64,000 nt of DNA from Sedimenticola sp. GTDB taxonomy: Bacteria; Pseudomonadota; Gammaproteobacteria; Chromatiales; Chromatiaceae. The position numbers and the translations under genes are program-made. Positions 29,640 through 38,718 of this stretch are shown here, in pieces. The stretch spans positions 1-64,000 of the forward strand of contig PKUO01000003.1 in NCBI GenBank assembly GCA_002869585.1, written 5' to 3'. The notes under the pieces were generated by a model. The model made no database searches, was not told the origin of the DNA, and worked only from the letters and a program-made list of their open reading frames with translations. Positions within the stretch are counted from its first letter, which is position 1; each line of letters starts with the position of its first letter.

Positions 29640-31268
29640 ATGGCAAAGGCCGTGAAAAAAAGACCCCTGAAAAAAGGCAAGAAGAGCAAGACTCACAAGC
29701 TGACGCTACGCACCCTCCGGCCGGAAGACTACCCCAGCTTCAAGCGCGCCATGGATGCCGCCTATCCGACCCTGGGAGGCGCCTGGAGCGAGGAGCAGTT
29801 CCTCTCCCAGATCAGGCACTTTCCGGAAGGACAGCTCTGCATCGACAACAAGGGGGAGATCGCCGCCGCCTCCATAACCCTTATCGTCAACTATGCGAAT
29901 TATGGTGATGACCACAGCTACGAGGCAATCACCAGCAACGGCTATCTGACCAACCACAGCCCGGATGGCGATACCCTCTATGGCGTGGATATTTTCGTCC
30001 ACCCCAGCTACCGCGACCTGCGTCTCGGACGACGGCTCTACACCGCGCGCAAAGAGCTGTGTGAACGGCTCAACCTGCGGCGTTTTGTTGCAGGCGGGCG
30101 CATCCCCGGTTACAAGAAGTACCGGAAAAAAATGACCACGGCTGAATACATCGAGCACGTGTGTAACAAGGAGCTGCATGATCCGGTATTGAGTTTCCAG
30201 CTGGCGAACGGCTTCCACGTCCGTCATCTGATCAAGGACTATGAACCTCAGGACAAGGATTCCGGGCGGGCGGCCACGCTGCTGGAGTGGATCAATATCC
30301 GCTATGAAGAGGACCCGACGGTCAAGCGTCTGCGCCGCAAAGAGGTGCGTGTCGGCTCGGTTCAATGGCAGATGCGCCCGGCCCCGACCTTTGACGACCT
30401 GATGATTCAAATCGAGTATTTTGTCGACACAATTGCTGGATATAAAGCTGATTTCGCGCTTTTTCCTGAATTTTTCAATTTTCCACTGATGGTTCAGTTC
30501 AACCAGGAGAACCCGGCCGAGTCGATTCGAGATCTGGCCGGCTATACCGACCGGCTACGCGAAGAGTTGCTGCGCCTGGCGCTGGAATACAACATCAACA
30601 TCATCGCCGGCAGCATGCCGGAGTATGAAGACCAGGTGTTGCGTAATGTCTCCTATCTGCTGCGTCGCGACGGCACCTGGGACCGTCAGTACAAGCTGCA
30701 TATCACTCCCGACGAGTTCGCCTACTGGGGACTGAAAGGGGGCGACAGCCTGCGGGTATTCGATACCGATATCGGCCGCATCGGCATCCTGATCTGTTAT
30801 GACGTGGAGTTTCCAGAACTGTCGCGCCTGCTCGGGGAACAGGACATGCAGATCCTCTTCGTGCCCTACTGGACCGACACCAAGAACGCCTATGAGCGGG
30901 TGCGCCGCTGCGCCCAGGCGCGCGCCATCGAGAACGAGTGCTATGTGGTGATCACCGGCAGTGTCGGTAACCTGCCGAATGTCGAAAACATGGATATCCA
31001 GTACTCTCAGGCAGCGATTTTCACACCCTCCGATTACGCCTTCCCCCATGATGCCATCGCCGCCGAGGCGACGCCAAACACCGAAATGAGCCTGATCGCC
31101 GACCTCAACCTGGAAAAGCTCGAAACCATCCGCATGAAAGGCAGCGTACGCAATTTCCGCGACCGGCGGCTTGATCTGTACAAACTCGAGTGGGTCAAGG
31201 AAGAGGTTGAAACGCCGGCAGGCGCCGTGCTGTTTCAAGATGGAATCGCGGTGAGTAAAAGCAAATAA
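29640..31268 (+). CDS. GNAT acetyltransferase fused to carbon-nitrogen hydrolase
   Basis: A 542-residue two-domain protein. Residues 20-215 form a GNAT domain (LTLRTLRPEDYPSFKRAM, and LRLGRRLYTARKEL as the acetyl-CoA loop). Residues 235-520 form a nitrilase-superfamily domain with the catalytic triad visible as FPEFFNFP (Glu), YKLHITPDEF (Lys) and LICYDVEFPELSR (Cys). The fusion is a known family; the amide substrate is unknown. The N-terminus is very lysine-rich. A GGAGG-type site precedes the ATG. Confidence 0.9.
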   Translation: MAKAVKKRPLKKGKKSKTHKLTLRTLRPEDYPSFKRAMDAAYPTLGGAWSEEQFLSQIRHFPEGQLCIDNKGEIAAASITLIVNYANYGDDHSYEAITSNGYLTNHSPDGDTLYGVDIFVHPSYRDLRLGRRLYTARKELCERLNLRRFVAGGRIPGYKKYRKKMTTAEYIEHVCNKELHDPVLSFQLANGFHVRHLIKDYEPQDKDSGRAATLLEWINIRYEEDPTVKRLRRKEVRVGSVQWQMRPAPTFDDLMIQIEYFVDTIAGYKADFALFPEFFNFPLMVQFNQENPAESIRDLAGYTDRLREELLRLALEYNINIIAGSMPEYEDQVLRNVSYLLRRDGTWDRQYKLHITPDEFAYWGLKGGDSLRVFDTDIGRIGILICYDVEFPELSRLLGEQDMQILFVPYWTDTKNAYERVRRCAQARAIENECYVVITGSVGNLPNVENMDIQYSQAAIFTPSDYAFPHDAIAAEATPNTEMSLIADLNLEKLETIRMKGSVRNFRDRRLDLYKLEWVKEEVETPAGAVLFQDGIAVSKSK

Positions 31269-31356
31269 GCGAGAGACGAGGTCTGTTTATCAGCGCATGA
31301 CCTGCCCCGCGGACTGCCGGATAAGCGCCCCGCTCTAGCGGCAAGGCGATCCGGCG

Positions 31357-31455
31357 TCAGGTCTGAAACACCACCAGATGCTCAACCTCCAGTTTCAGGC
31401 CGACACTCTCGCCCGGCTGGAAATCGTGACTGCTCGGCATCAGCGACAGCAGTTA
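31357..31455 (-). other. Detached 3' end of the iron ABC ATPase gene
   Basis: In frame after the TAA, codons encode the usual closing TOBE motif (MPSSHDF, GESVGLKLEVEHLVVF) up to TGA. The stop replaces a residue that is Glu or Gln in relatives as I recall them. Confidence 0.75.
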
Positions 31456-32403
31456 CCCGCCCTGCTCCATCTGCAGCGTGTAAAGTGTCTCTGCGCCCCG
31501 AAAGGCGCGTCCCACCACCCTGCCCCGGAATTCACTGTCACCGTCGATCAGCACATCGTCCGGGCGCAGCAGCACCTCGACACCGCAGCCCTTGGGCCAG
31601 TTATAGGCGCGGTTGCCGATGATCCGCCCAAGCGGGGTTTCCACCACTTCGGGCTCCACCAGCCTGCCGTGGAGAAAACGCCCCTGCCCGACAAAATCTG
31701 CCACAAAGCGGTCGGCCGGCTCATGGTAGAGATTAAAGGCGCTATCCCACTGCCGCAGCCGCCCGCCATTCATCACCCCGATCTGTTCGCCCATGACAAA
31801 CGCCTCGTGCTGATCATGGGTGACGAACACCGCCGCAATCCCTTCGTGTTTGAGAATGGCGCGCACATCGCTGGCCAGTCTTTCGCGCAGATCCACATCC
31901 AGATTGGAAAAAGGTTCATCCAGCAGCAGCAGACGCGGCTCCGGGGCCAGCGCCCGCGCCAGCGCCACGCGCTGCTGCTGCCCACCCGACAGCTCGTGGG
32001 GATAACGTCGGCCATAACCGGTCAGTCCGACCAGCTCCAGCAGGGTCGCAATACGCCCTGTGCGGGCAGGGCGACGCCTGTCCATGCCCAGCCCAAAACC
32101 AATATTGTCGGCAACCGTCAAATGCGGAAACAGGGCATAGTCCTGAAACACCATCCCCAGCCCACGCTTCTCCGGTGGCAGACTAAAATCGCTGGCCGAG
32201 ACCAGGTCGCCGGCAAGGCGTATCGCGCCACCGCAGAGGGGCTGAAAACCGGCAATGGCGCGCAGCGCAGTGGTCTTGCCGCAGCCGCTGGGCCCCAGCA
32301 GGCAGCTCAGGCTGCCGGGCGCCATGTGCAACGTCAGCCCATCAACCACGTTGCTCTGTTCATAACGGCAGCAGATATCATTGAGTTCCAGCAGATTGTC
32401 CAT
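31453..32403 (-). CDS. Iron(III) ABC transporter ATP-binding protein, cut short by TAA
   Basis: A 316-residue FbpC-type ATPase with Walker A GPSGCGKTTAL, Q-loop VFQDYALFPH, signature LSGGQQQR, Walker B LLLLDEP and H-loop VTHDQHEA. A TOBE domain follows from about residue 240. The frame stops at TAA (31455-31453, codon 317), but the same frame continues for 31 more conserved-looking codons (LLSLMPSSHDFQPGESVGL) to TGA at 31357. That would complete a normal 348-residue protein. The missing part is the last TOBE strands, so the short form might still work. It starts 2 bp after the permease stop. Confidence 0.9.
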   Translation of the reverse strand: MDNLLELNDICCRYEQSNVVDGLTLHMAPGSLSCLLGPSGCGKTTALRAIAGFQPLCGGAIRLAGDLVSASDFSLPPEKRGLGMVFQDYALFPHLTVADNIGFGLGMDRRRPARTGRIATLLELVGLTGYGRRYPHELSGGQQQRVALARALAPEPRLLLLDEPFSNLDVDLRERLASDVRAILKHEGIAAVFVTHDQHEAFVMGEQIGVMNGGRLRQWDSAFNLYHEPADRFVADFVGQGRFLHGRLVEPEVVETPLGRIIGNRAYNWPKGCGVEVLLRPDDVLIDGDSEFRGRVVGRAFRGAETLYTLQMEQGG

Positions 32404-32405
32404 GG

Positions 32406-34082
32406 TCAGGCTTTCCGTCCTCGTGAGTGGCCATAACCGGAGCGGCGCACCAGCAGCAGCACCGGCAGCAACCCAAGCAGCACCAGAGTGACCGAGGGCA
32501 GGGCAGCGCGCTCCCACTCACCCTCGGAGGTCATTTCGTAAATACGCACCGCCAGGGTGTCCCAGCCAAAGGGCCGCAGCAGCAGGGTGGCCGGCATCTC
32601 TTTCATAACATCCACCAGCACCAGCAGCAGCGCCGTCAGCAGGCCCGGCCGCAGCAGCGGCAGGTAGACTCGCCGCAACACCTGGTAGGGGGTGGCGCCG
32701 AGGGTGCGCGCCGCCTCGGCGAGCGATGGGCGAATGCGGTTCAGCCCACCTTCAATCGGTCCAAAGGCGACTGCCAGAAAACGCACCAGGTAGGCCATCA
32801 GCAGAGCAAACAGGCTCCCGCCGAGGATCTGTCCAGGGGAAGTCCCGTAGATCAGCCGGCTCAGCAGATTGAGAAAATTATCCAGGCCGGTGAAGGTGAG
32901 CATGACGCCCACCGCCAGCACTGAACCGGGCAGGGCATAGCCGAGGGTGGCAACCCGGACCATCGAGCCGGTCAGCCGATCCGGGTGACGCCGCCGCACC
33001 AGCCCCAGCAGCAGCGCCCCTGACACTGTCAACAGGGCGGCAATGGCCCCCAGCATCAGGGTATGTCCGAGCAACCCCAGGTAGCGCCCGTCCATATCCT
33101 CGGCTAACACCGACCAGGCCCAGATCAGCAGTTGCACCAGCGGAAGCAGGAAGGCGAAGGAAAAGACCAGACTGGCGGTAGCCGTTGCCAACCAGGCACG
33201 GTAACCCGGCAGCGGTTGTCTAGCCGGTTGGCTGGTGCGGGAGGTCTCGTGATAGCGGGCGCGACCGCGCAGGCGTGACTCGCCGATCAGCCCCAGGGCG
33301 ACAAACAGCAGCAACAGCGAGGCGAGCTGGGAGGCCGCCTGCAGATTGAAAAAACCGAACCAGGCCTTGTAGATCGCCGTTGTGAAGGTATCGTAATTGA
33401 ATACCGCCACAGTCCCGAAATCCGCCAGGGTCTCCATCAGTGCCAGGGATACACCGGCAACGATTGCCGGGCGGGCCATCGGCAGGGCCACCCTGAAAAA
33501 CGCGCCCCAGGGCCCCAGCCCGAGAATACGGGCCGCCTCCAGGGTACCCCGACCCTGGGTGAGAAAGGCCGAACGGGTCAGCATGTAGACATAGGGGTAG
33601 AGCACCAGCACCAGCACTGTGATCACCCCGCCGGTGGAGCGCACATTGGGCAGACCGCTGTCAGCCCCGAAGGCCTCGCGCATGAAGGTCTGCACCGGCC
33701 CGGAGAAATCGAACACCCCCAGCACCACGAACGCAAACACATAGGCAGGCACCGCCAGGGGCAGCATCAGCGCCCACTCGAAAAATCGTCGACCGGGAAA
33801 CTCGCACAGTGTAGTCAGCCAGGCAAGGCCCACGCCCAGCAGCAGCACCCCGATACCCACGCCTGCCAACAGCAGCAGGGTATTGACGATCAGCCCCCCG
33901 AGAATGGTGTCGGCCAGATGCCGCCAAACCTCGCCCTCGGGTTGCAGCCAGCCGGAGAAGACCAGCAGCAACGGGGCCGCCACGATAGCGGCTATACCCA
34001 GGGCGGCCAGCCGCCAACCTTGCCGGGCGCAGAAGGAACGCCGGGACGACCCCGTCCCGCCTTGATCAATCACCTGCCGCAT
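32406..34082 (-). CDS. Iron(III) ABC transporter permease (FbpB type)
   Basis: A 558-residue inner-membrane protein with two tandem permease halves and about 12 membrane helices. Each half has an EAA loop (EAARILGLGPWGAFFRVALP and EAARTLGATPYQVLRRVYLP) that docks the ATPase. The double-length form is typical of ferric iron and thiamine-type importers. It lies between the binding protein (10 bp upstream) and the ATPase (2 bp downstream) in one Fur-boxed operon. Confidence 0.92.
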   Translation of the reverse strand: MRQVIDQGGTGSSRRSFCARQGWRLAALGIAAIVAAPLLLVFSGWLQPEGEVWRHLADTILGGLIVNTLLLLAGVGIGVLLLGVGLAWLTTLCEFPGRRFFEWALMLPLAVPAYVFAFVVLGVFDFSGPVQTFMREAFGADSGLPNVRSTGGVITVLVLVLYPYVYMLTRSAFLTQGRGTLEAARILGLGPWGAFFRVALPMARPAIVAGVSLALMETLADFGTVAVFNYDTFTTAIYKAWFGFFNLQAASQLASLLLLFVALGLIGESRLRGRARYHETSRTSQPARQPLPGYRAWLATATASLVFSFAFLLPLVQLLIWAWSVLAEDMDGRYLGLLGHTLMLGAIAALLTVSGALLLGLVRRRHPDRLTGSMVRVATLGYALPGSVLAVGVMLTFTGLDNFLNLLSRLIYGTSPGQILGGSLFALLMAYLVRFLAVAFGPIEGGLNRIRPSLAEAARTLGATPYQVLRRVYLPLLRPGLLTALLLVLVDVMKEMPATLLLRPFGWDTLAVRIYEMTSEGEWERAALPSVTLVLLGLLPVLLLVRRSGYGHSRGRKA

Positions 34083-34092
34083 CAGAATCTAA

Positions 34093-35094
34093 TCAGCGAT
34101 AGCCAGCGCGGTCCATCAGCATTACAGCCTCGGTCTGCAATTCACCGGCCTTGGCGATATTAGTGTCATCCCCCTTGAAGTCACCCCAAGCCTGCACCTG
34201 GGGGGCGGTTTCCACCTCCGGGTTGACCGGATACTCCATATTCAGGCCGGCAAACATCTCCTGGGCCGTAGTGGAGGATAACCACTCCAGCAGATCGATG
34301 GCCGCCTGTTTATGCTTGGCGTGCCGTGTGATCCCCGCTCCCGACACATTCACATGCACGCCGCTGTCGGCCTGGTTTGGCCAGTACAGCGCCAGCTTGA
34401 TAGCAGGGTCTTTGCTCTGCATACGCCCAAAGTAGTAAGTGTTTACTATCGTGACATCGCATTGTCCGGCAAGGACCGCCTCCATGGCCTTGGTATCATT
34501 GGAGAAGGGCGGCACCGCCAGGTTCGCCACCCAGCCCCGCACTACCTCTTCGGCCTGCTCCTTGCCCAGGCGTTCCATCATCATCGCCACCAGGGACTGG
34601 TTGTAGACCTTCTTCGAGGTGCGCAAACACAGGCGCTTGCGCCATTTCGGGTCGGCCAGGTCCTCGTAACTGCTCAGCTCCCCGGGGTTGACCCGTTCAC
34701 TGCTGTAGACGATGGTGCGTGCCCGTACCGACAGTCCGAACCAGCGCTTCTGCGGATCGCGCAGATGGGCGGGGATATTTGCCAGGAGTGTTTCCGACTC
34801 CAGCGGAGCCAGCACCCCCTCCTGGGCGGCATGCCAGAGATTGCCGGCATCCACCGTGATCAGCATATCCGCCGGGGTGTTGGCGCCCTCCGCCTTGAGG
34901 CGTGCCAGCAGCGGGCCCTCCTTGTCGGTGATGTATTTGATTTCAACCCCGGTTTTCTGGGTATAGCGATCGAACACGGGCTTTATCAGATGTTCATTGC
35001 GCGCCGAATAGACAACGATCTGCTCGGCGCTGACCACTGGCGCGGCCAGCGTTGTTGCCGTGATTAGCATCAGGGTTTGGATTAACCGTTTCAT
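34093..35094 (-). CDS. Iron(III) ABC transporter binding protein (FutA/FbpA type)
   Basis: A 333-residue periplasmic protein with a Sec signal (MKRLIQTLMLITATTLAAPVVSA) and the ferric-binding fold: IVVYSARNEHLIKPVFD, KKVYNQSLVAMM, and two adjacent tyrosines in TIVNTYYFGRM that are typical iron ligands. It delivers Fe(III) to the permease and ATPase downstream. The start at 35094 is chosen over an ATG at 35181 because the signal peptide begins here. Two Fur-like boxes lie upstream. Confidence 0.93.
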   Translation of the reverse strand: MKRLIQTLMLITATTLAAPVVSAEQIVVYSARNEHLIKPVFDRYTQKTGVEIKYITDKEGPLLARLKAEGANTPADMLITVDAGNLWHAAQEGVLAPLESETLLANIPAHLRDPQKRWFGLSVRARTIVYSSERVNPGELSSYEDLADPKWRKRLCLRTSKKVYNQSLVAMMMERLGKEQAEEVVRGWVANLAVPPFSNDTKAMEAVLAGQCDVTIVNTYYFGRMQSKDPAIKLALYWPNQADSGVHVNVSGAGITRHAKHKQAAIDLLEWLSSTTAQEMFAGLNMEYPVNPEVETAPQVQAWGDFKGDDTNIAKAGELQTEAVMLMDRAGYR

Positions 35095-35186
35095 ACTTAC
35101 CTGCTTGAATAAAATAGTGGTACGACCTTGAATGGCAAATCTGCCGACTGGCATCCGTGATCGCGAAGTAAAATGATTCATCGGGG

Positions 35187-35243
35187 GTAAATGATAACGA
35201 TTCTCAAGTGTATGTCAATACAAATTAGAATCGTTATCATTTT
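35187..35243. promoter_or_regulatory. Two Fur-like boxes as an inverted pair
   Basis: AATGATAACGATTCT (35190-35204) and AGAATCGTTATCATT (35227-35241) are exact reverse complements separated by 22 bp. Each fits the 19-bp Fur consensus at about 14 positions. They lie upstream of the iron-transport operon; the second overlaps the end of the batD gene. Iron-dependent repression is expected. Confidence 0.75.
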
Positions 35244-36541
35244 ATTGCTGATGGCGGGATAGTCCGCCAAAGGGGCGGCAATCGGCTGTCGCGAGCTTGT
35301 GCCCGGGCAAAGGAGCGGCCAATCATCCAGGGCGCGACTGTTTTAAACAGCACCATGCCCCGCCAGGGAGCCTGGATTGTGGAATAGATACTCTGATCGA
35401 GATCCCGCAGAGCCTGCCTGATCAGGGGAGCGGGGGAGATCCTTGCCAGACTGATCAGGCTGGCCGGCTCTTCGACTATCCGGGCGAACGCCGCCCAGGA
35501 CAAAATCAGCCGCTGTGCCCGACGGCGGGAACCATCCAGGCAGGCAACCAGAAGTCTGATCAGATAATAGAACACCAACAGCCGCCGCAAACCGACCAAC
35601 CCTCTGCGCAGTGCCCGTCGGAAGATATAGAATAACAAGACCAGAACACTCACTGCGGCAGCACCCATCAGTCCGGACAGCAGCCGTTGCGAGGTTGCCA
35701 TTTCTGCGGCCTGGGGGGTGTCGATCTGCTGCAATGGCGTGGTGCTCCCCGAGGCCTGGCTCCCCGTCGACGGGGAGATAACCAGCTCGCGTCCGGGCAA
35801 GCGGCTCAGCTGCAGCCGATCAGCAGTGCTGTCCCACCAGCTGATCTCAATCGGCGGCAGATAAAAACTACCCACCCGTTCCGGCAGGTAGAGCAATTCC
35901 AGGACACGCCGTCCAACCAGGGTGTTATTACCGATGGACTCCTCAACCCGGCTCGCCAGCTTCTGAATCTCCAGACCATCGTCAGGGAGCGGTTGCAGAT
36001 CCGGCAACTGCGCCCCGGTGATTGCATTGCCCTCGATCACCAGGGTGCGCTTCAGGTGATCGCCGATCCGCCAGGGTTGCTCGGGCGTCTCCCAGTGCTC
36101 AGTCAGTTCAAGCCCCGCAACCACCAGCCAGTTAGCCGCCGCCAGCGGTGGCGGCCTGACATCCAGAGAGACCGCCTCGCCCTGGACGAAGAGTTCACGG
36201 CTGCTGAACACCCCGGGGGGTATCTGCAACGGGCCGCTGCGCTGGGGGAACAGCAGGTAGCGCTGCTCGAGCATCTCGTATCTCTCGCCCCGGTTCGTCA
36301 CCGCCACGGCAGGGCTGGACTCGACCAACCTAACCAGGGCATCGGGGATCTCCGGATCGACAAAATGGCCGCGCTGCAAATGGCTCTTGCGGTAGAGGCG
36401 CAGGCGGTAGCTCACCTGCTGCTGGACGTAGGGATCGGCAGGTTCAACCGAGGACTCGATAAATATCGGCTCCTCGGCCGGAGCTGCTACGCCTGTCAGC
36501 AGTAACGCCCAAAACAGGCAGTAAACCAGCGTCTTTACCAC
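35237..36541 (-). CDS. batD: BatD-like protein
   Basis: A 434-residue protein with a signal peptide (VYCLFWALLLTGVAAPA), a beta-rich periplasmic region starting PIFIESSVEPADPYVQQQ, and one membrane helix at about residues 290-310. A cytoplasmic tail follows. This is the usual BatD (oxygen tolerance) layout, though on the short side. It starts with GTG overlapping the stop of the VWA-TPR gene, so it is translationally coupled. It is the last gene of the Bat operon, whose role (envelope stress or aerotolerance) is debated. Confidence 0.85.
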   Translation of the reverse strand: MVKTLVYCLFWALLLTGVAAPAEEPIFIESSVEPADPYVQQQVSYRLRLYRKSHLQRGHFVDPEIPDALVRLVESSPAVAVTNRGERYEMLEQRYLLFPQRSGPLQIPPGVFSSRELFVQGEAVSLDVRPPPLAAANWLVVAGLELTEHWETPEQPWRIGDHLKRTLVIEGNAITGAQLPDLQPLPDDGLEIQKLASRVEESIGNNTLVGRRVLELLYLPERVGSFYLPPIEISWWDSTADRLQLSRLPGRELVISPSTGSQASGSTTPLQQIDTPQAAEMATSQRLLSGLMGAAAVSVLVLLFYIFRRALRRGLVGLRRLLVFYYLIRLLVACLDGSRRRAQRLILSWAAFARIVEEPASLISLARISPAPLIRQALRDLDQSIYSTIQAPWRGMVLFKTVAPWMIGRSFARAQARDSRLPPLWRTIPPSAIK

Positions 36542-38718
36542 GCCTGCATCCCCCGTTGCACACCGGGATCACGCAGCAACTCGCGCCTGAATTTCTCCCG
36601 GAGCAGACCGGTAGCATCATCCTCGATCGAATCGAGCCAGTGCCGCATCGCCTGCAACTGCTCGGCATCGAGGGCGATCTGACCCGCGTAACCGGCCTCC
36701 GCAGCCACTGCAGAGGGGTCCTGGGTGGCACTGATCTGGGCGGCCTCCTTGCTCTGCGACTGCTCTGATCCCGGCTGCCCATCCTGGCCTTGACTCGCCC
36801 CGGCCTCCGCACTCTCGCCCGGGGCGCGGCCATCCGACTGACTGCCTGATGCACTTGTATCGGCACCCTCCGAATTTGCGTCATCCTTACCGCCTGCACC
36901 CTGACTGTTGGTGGCATCTCTCTGCGCGGTTGCCACAGGTTCTGTCGCCTGCCTGGGTTCAGGCGCCTGAACCCTATCGCCTCTTTCCAGTGCCTGAGTC
37001 TGCGCCAGCGATCTCTCCTGTACACCGGACTCTCCAGCGCCCTCGCCACTCCCCTGGCGTGCGATCTGGTCCTGACTACCACCCGCCTGATCGGCCTGCA
37101 CCAGCCCTTCACCCACCGAGTTACCCTGATCTGTTTCCGGGTGGGAGGCTCCCTCGAGCAGCATGGCGCCGCCCCCAACCTGGCCGATTGCTGACAGCTC
37201 GGGGGCCACCTCTGCAGCGGGGCGCGGTCGCAGATCCTCCTGGGTCGGGGCATCGAGCTGGTCCTCGGCCCGGGTGGCTGATTGCCTCTCGCCCTCCCGG
37301 ACCGGCGGTGTTTGCTCCGCTACAGCCGGGGCTGACTGAGCCGCATCAGGGATCGACTGGCGTCGCAGCAGCTTGCGGACCAGTTGGTAGTTGTAAAGCG
37401 CATCCGGATGCCCTGGCGAACGGCTCAACACCTCCTGGTAGGCCGCCAGCGCCTGCTGATAGCGGCCCAGCTGTACCAGGGCATTGCCCCGGTTGAAGTG
37501 CCCCAGCAGTGAGTCGTCACGGCTGAAGCTGTGCAGCGCGGCCTGATACCGACCATCGCGGTACTCGGCTATGCCCCGCCAGAGGGGATCTGCAAAGCCG
37601 CTTGCCGCCTGGCTGAAACGGTTGTTATCCAGATCGACCCTGGCCCTTTGCCCGGCATTGCGCCACAACAGATCCCACTCAAAGGCCTCCGCCGGCGGGC
37701 TGATCAAGCCCACCCCCAGCAACAGCGCCAGCATGGCCGCCGAACGATAGAGCCACAGGGCCAGGGGCAGTGCCAGCAGAATCAGCCAGGGGCCGCCTTC
37801 CCGCCAGACAGCGCCAGCCGCGGTCTCCTGTAACTGCAGATCACCGATCTCGACACTGCCCAGGCCTTTGATCAGCGCCTGGATATCACTGTTGTCGCGG
37901 GTAGCCTGTTGCAAGAATCCCTGGCCCTGGCGGGCCACCTGTTGCAACGCTGGCAGGTCGAGTGCCGTTCTTACCGGACCCGCTTCCGCATACAAATAGC
38001 CCCGTTCCTGATCCGGAATATATCCACCCTCACGACTGGCGAGCGCATACACCGAGACCCGAATCCCCCTCTCGGCAAGGCGCGCCGCCTGTTCCCCCGT
38101 AGCCTCATCCACGCCATCGGTGATCAGCAGCAGATCCCCACCCTTGCCACCCAGGGGTGCGAACTGCTGTTCGGCGAACTGCAGCCCAGCCGAGGCGGCG
38201 CTACCCTGCACCGGCATCATCTCCGGCGTCAGACCCTGAAGCAGGCTGGCGATCAATTTTCTGTCCTCGGTAAAGGGCATGACGCTGTGCGCCTTCAGGG
38301 TATAGACCATCAACGCAATCGGGCGCTGGGAGAGCTCGCTCACCAGCGCCCGTAGTTTGGCCTTGGCCACCGCCAGGCGGGAGGGCGCAAGGTCCTCGCT
38401 CTCCATTGAGCGCGACAGATCCAGCACCAGCGCCAGGGGCGGCACATCCGGCTGCAGGCTCACCGGCGGAAGCCGTTGCCAGCTGGGGCCTGCCAGCGCC
38501 AGCATCAGCAGGGTCCAGAACAGGCTCATCAGCAACAACGGGCGCAGCCTCGCCCTGGTTGGAATATCGATCAGCAGATGCGGCAACAGGTGGGCGTCCA
38601 GCACCCGCAGCCAGCGGGAGCTTTCGCGGTGGTATTTGAAGCGCACCCAGAGAAACAACAGCAAGGGCAACAGGGCCAGCAACCAGGCGGGGCGGAGCAG
38701 ATGCAGGCCATCCATCAA
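36535..38718 (-). CDS. BatB-BatC fusion: VWA and TPR domain membrane protein
   Basis: A 727-residue protein. Two N-terminal helices (about 10-25 and 60-80) precede a von Willebrand A domain with the MIDAS start LVLDLSRSMES. A further helix at about 305-335 leads to TPR repeats (about 380-445, with LGHFNRGNALVQLGRYQQAL). A long Gln/Gly/Ser/Glu-rich low-complexity stretch follows (about 460-670) before a short helical end. It combines BatB and BatC in one chain. It overlaps BatA by 4 bp and BatD by 7 bp. Confidence 0.88.
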   Translation of the reverse strand: MMDGLHLLRPAWLLALLPLLLFLWVRFKYHRESSRWLRVLDAHLLPHLLIDIPTRARLRPLLLMSLFWTLLMLALAGPSWQRLPPVSLQPDVPPLALVLDLSRSMESEDLAPSRLAVAKAKLRALVSELSQRPIALMVYTLKAHSVMPFTEDRKLIASLLQGLTPEMMPVQGSAASAGLQFAEQQFAPLGGKGGDLLLITDGVDEATGEQAARLAERGIRVSVYALASREGGYIPDQERGYLYAEAGPVRTALDLPALQQVARQGQGFLQQATRDNSDIQALIKGLGSVEIGDLQLQETAAGAVWREGGPWLILLALPLALWLYRSAAMLALLLGVGLISPPAEAFEWDLLWRNAGQRARVDLDNNRFSQAASGFADPLWRGIAEYRDGRYQAALHSFSRDDSLLGHFNRGNALVQLGRYQQALAAYQEVLSRSPGHPDALYNYQLVRKLLRRQSIPDAAQSAPAVAEQTPPVREGERQSATRAEDQLDAPTQEDLRPRPAAEVAPELSAIGQVGGGAMLLEGASHPETDQGNSVGEGLVQADQAGGSQDQIARQGSGEGAGESGVQERSLAQTQALERGDRVQAPEPRQATEPVATAQRDATNSQGAGGKDDANSEGADTSASGSQSDGRAPGESAEAGASQGQDGQPGSEQSQSKEAAQISATQDPSAVAAEAGYAGQIALDAEQLQAMRHWLDSIEDDATGLLREKFRRELLRDPGVQRGMQAW

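Noticed and set aside
31378-32436. 352-codon plus-strand open frame
   Set aside because: It is antisense to the iron ABC ATPase, whose Walker and signature motifs are unmistakable; the plus-strand product has no recognisable domain.
36444-37253. 269-codon minus-strand frame rich in Arg and Pro
   Set aside because: Out-of-frame shadow of the low-complexity tail of the VWA-TPR gene.
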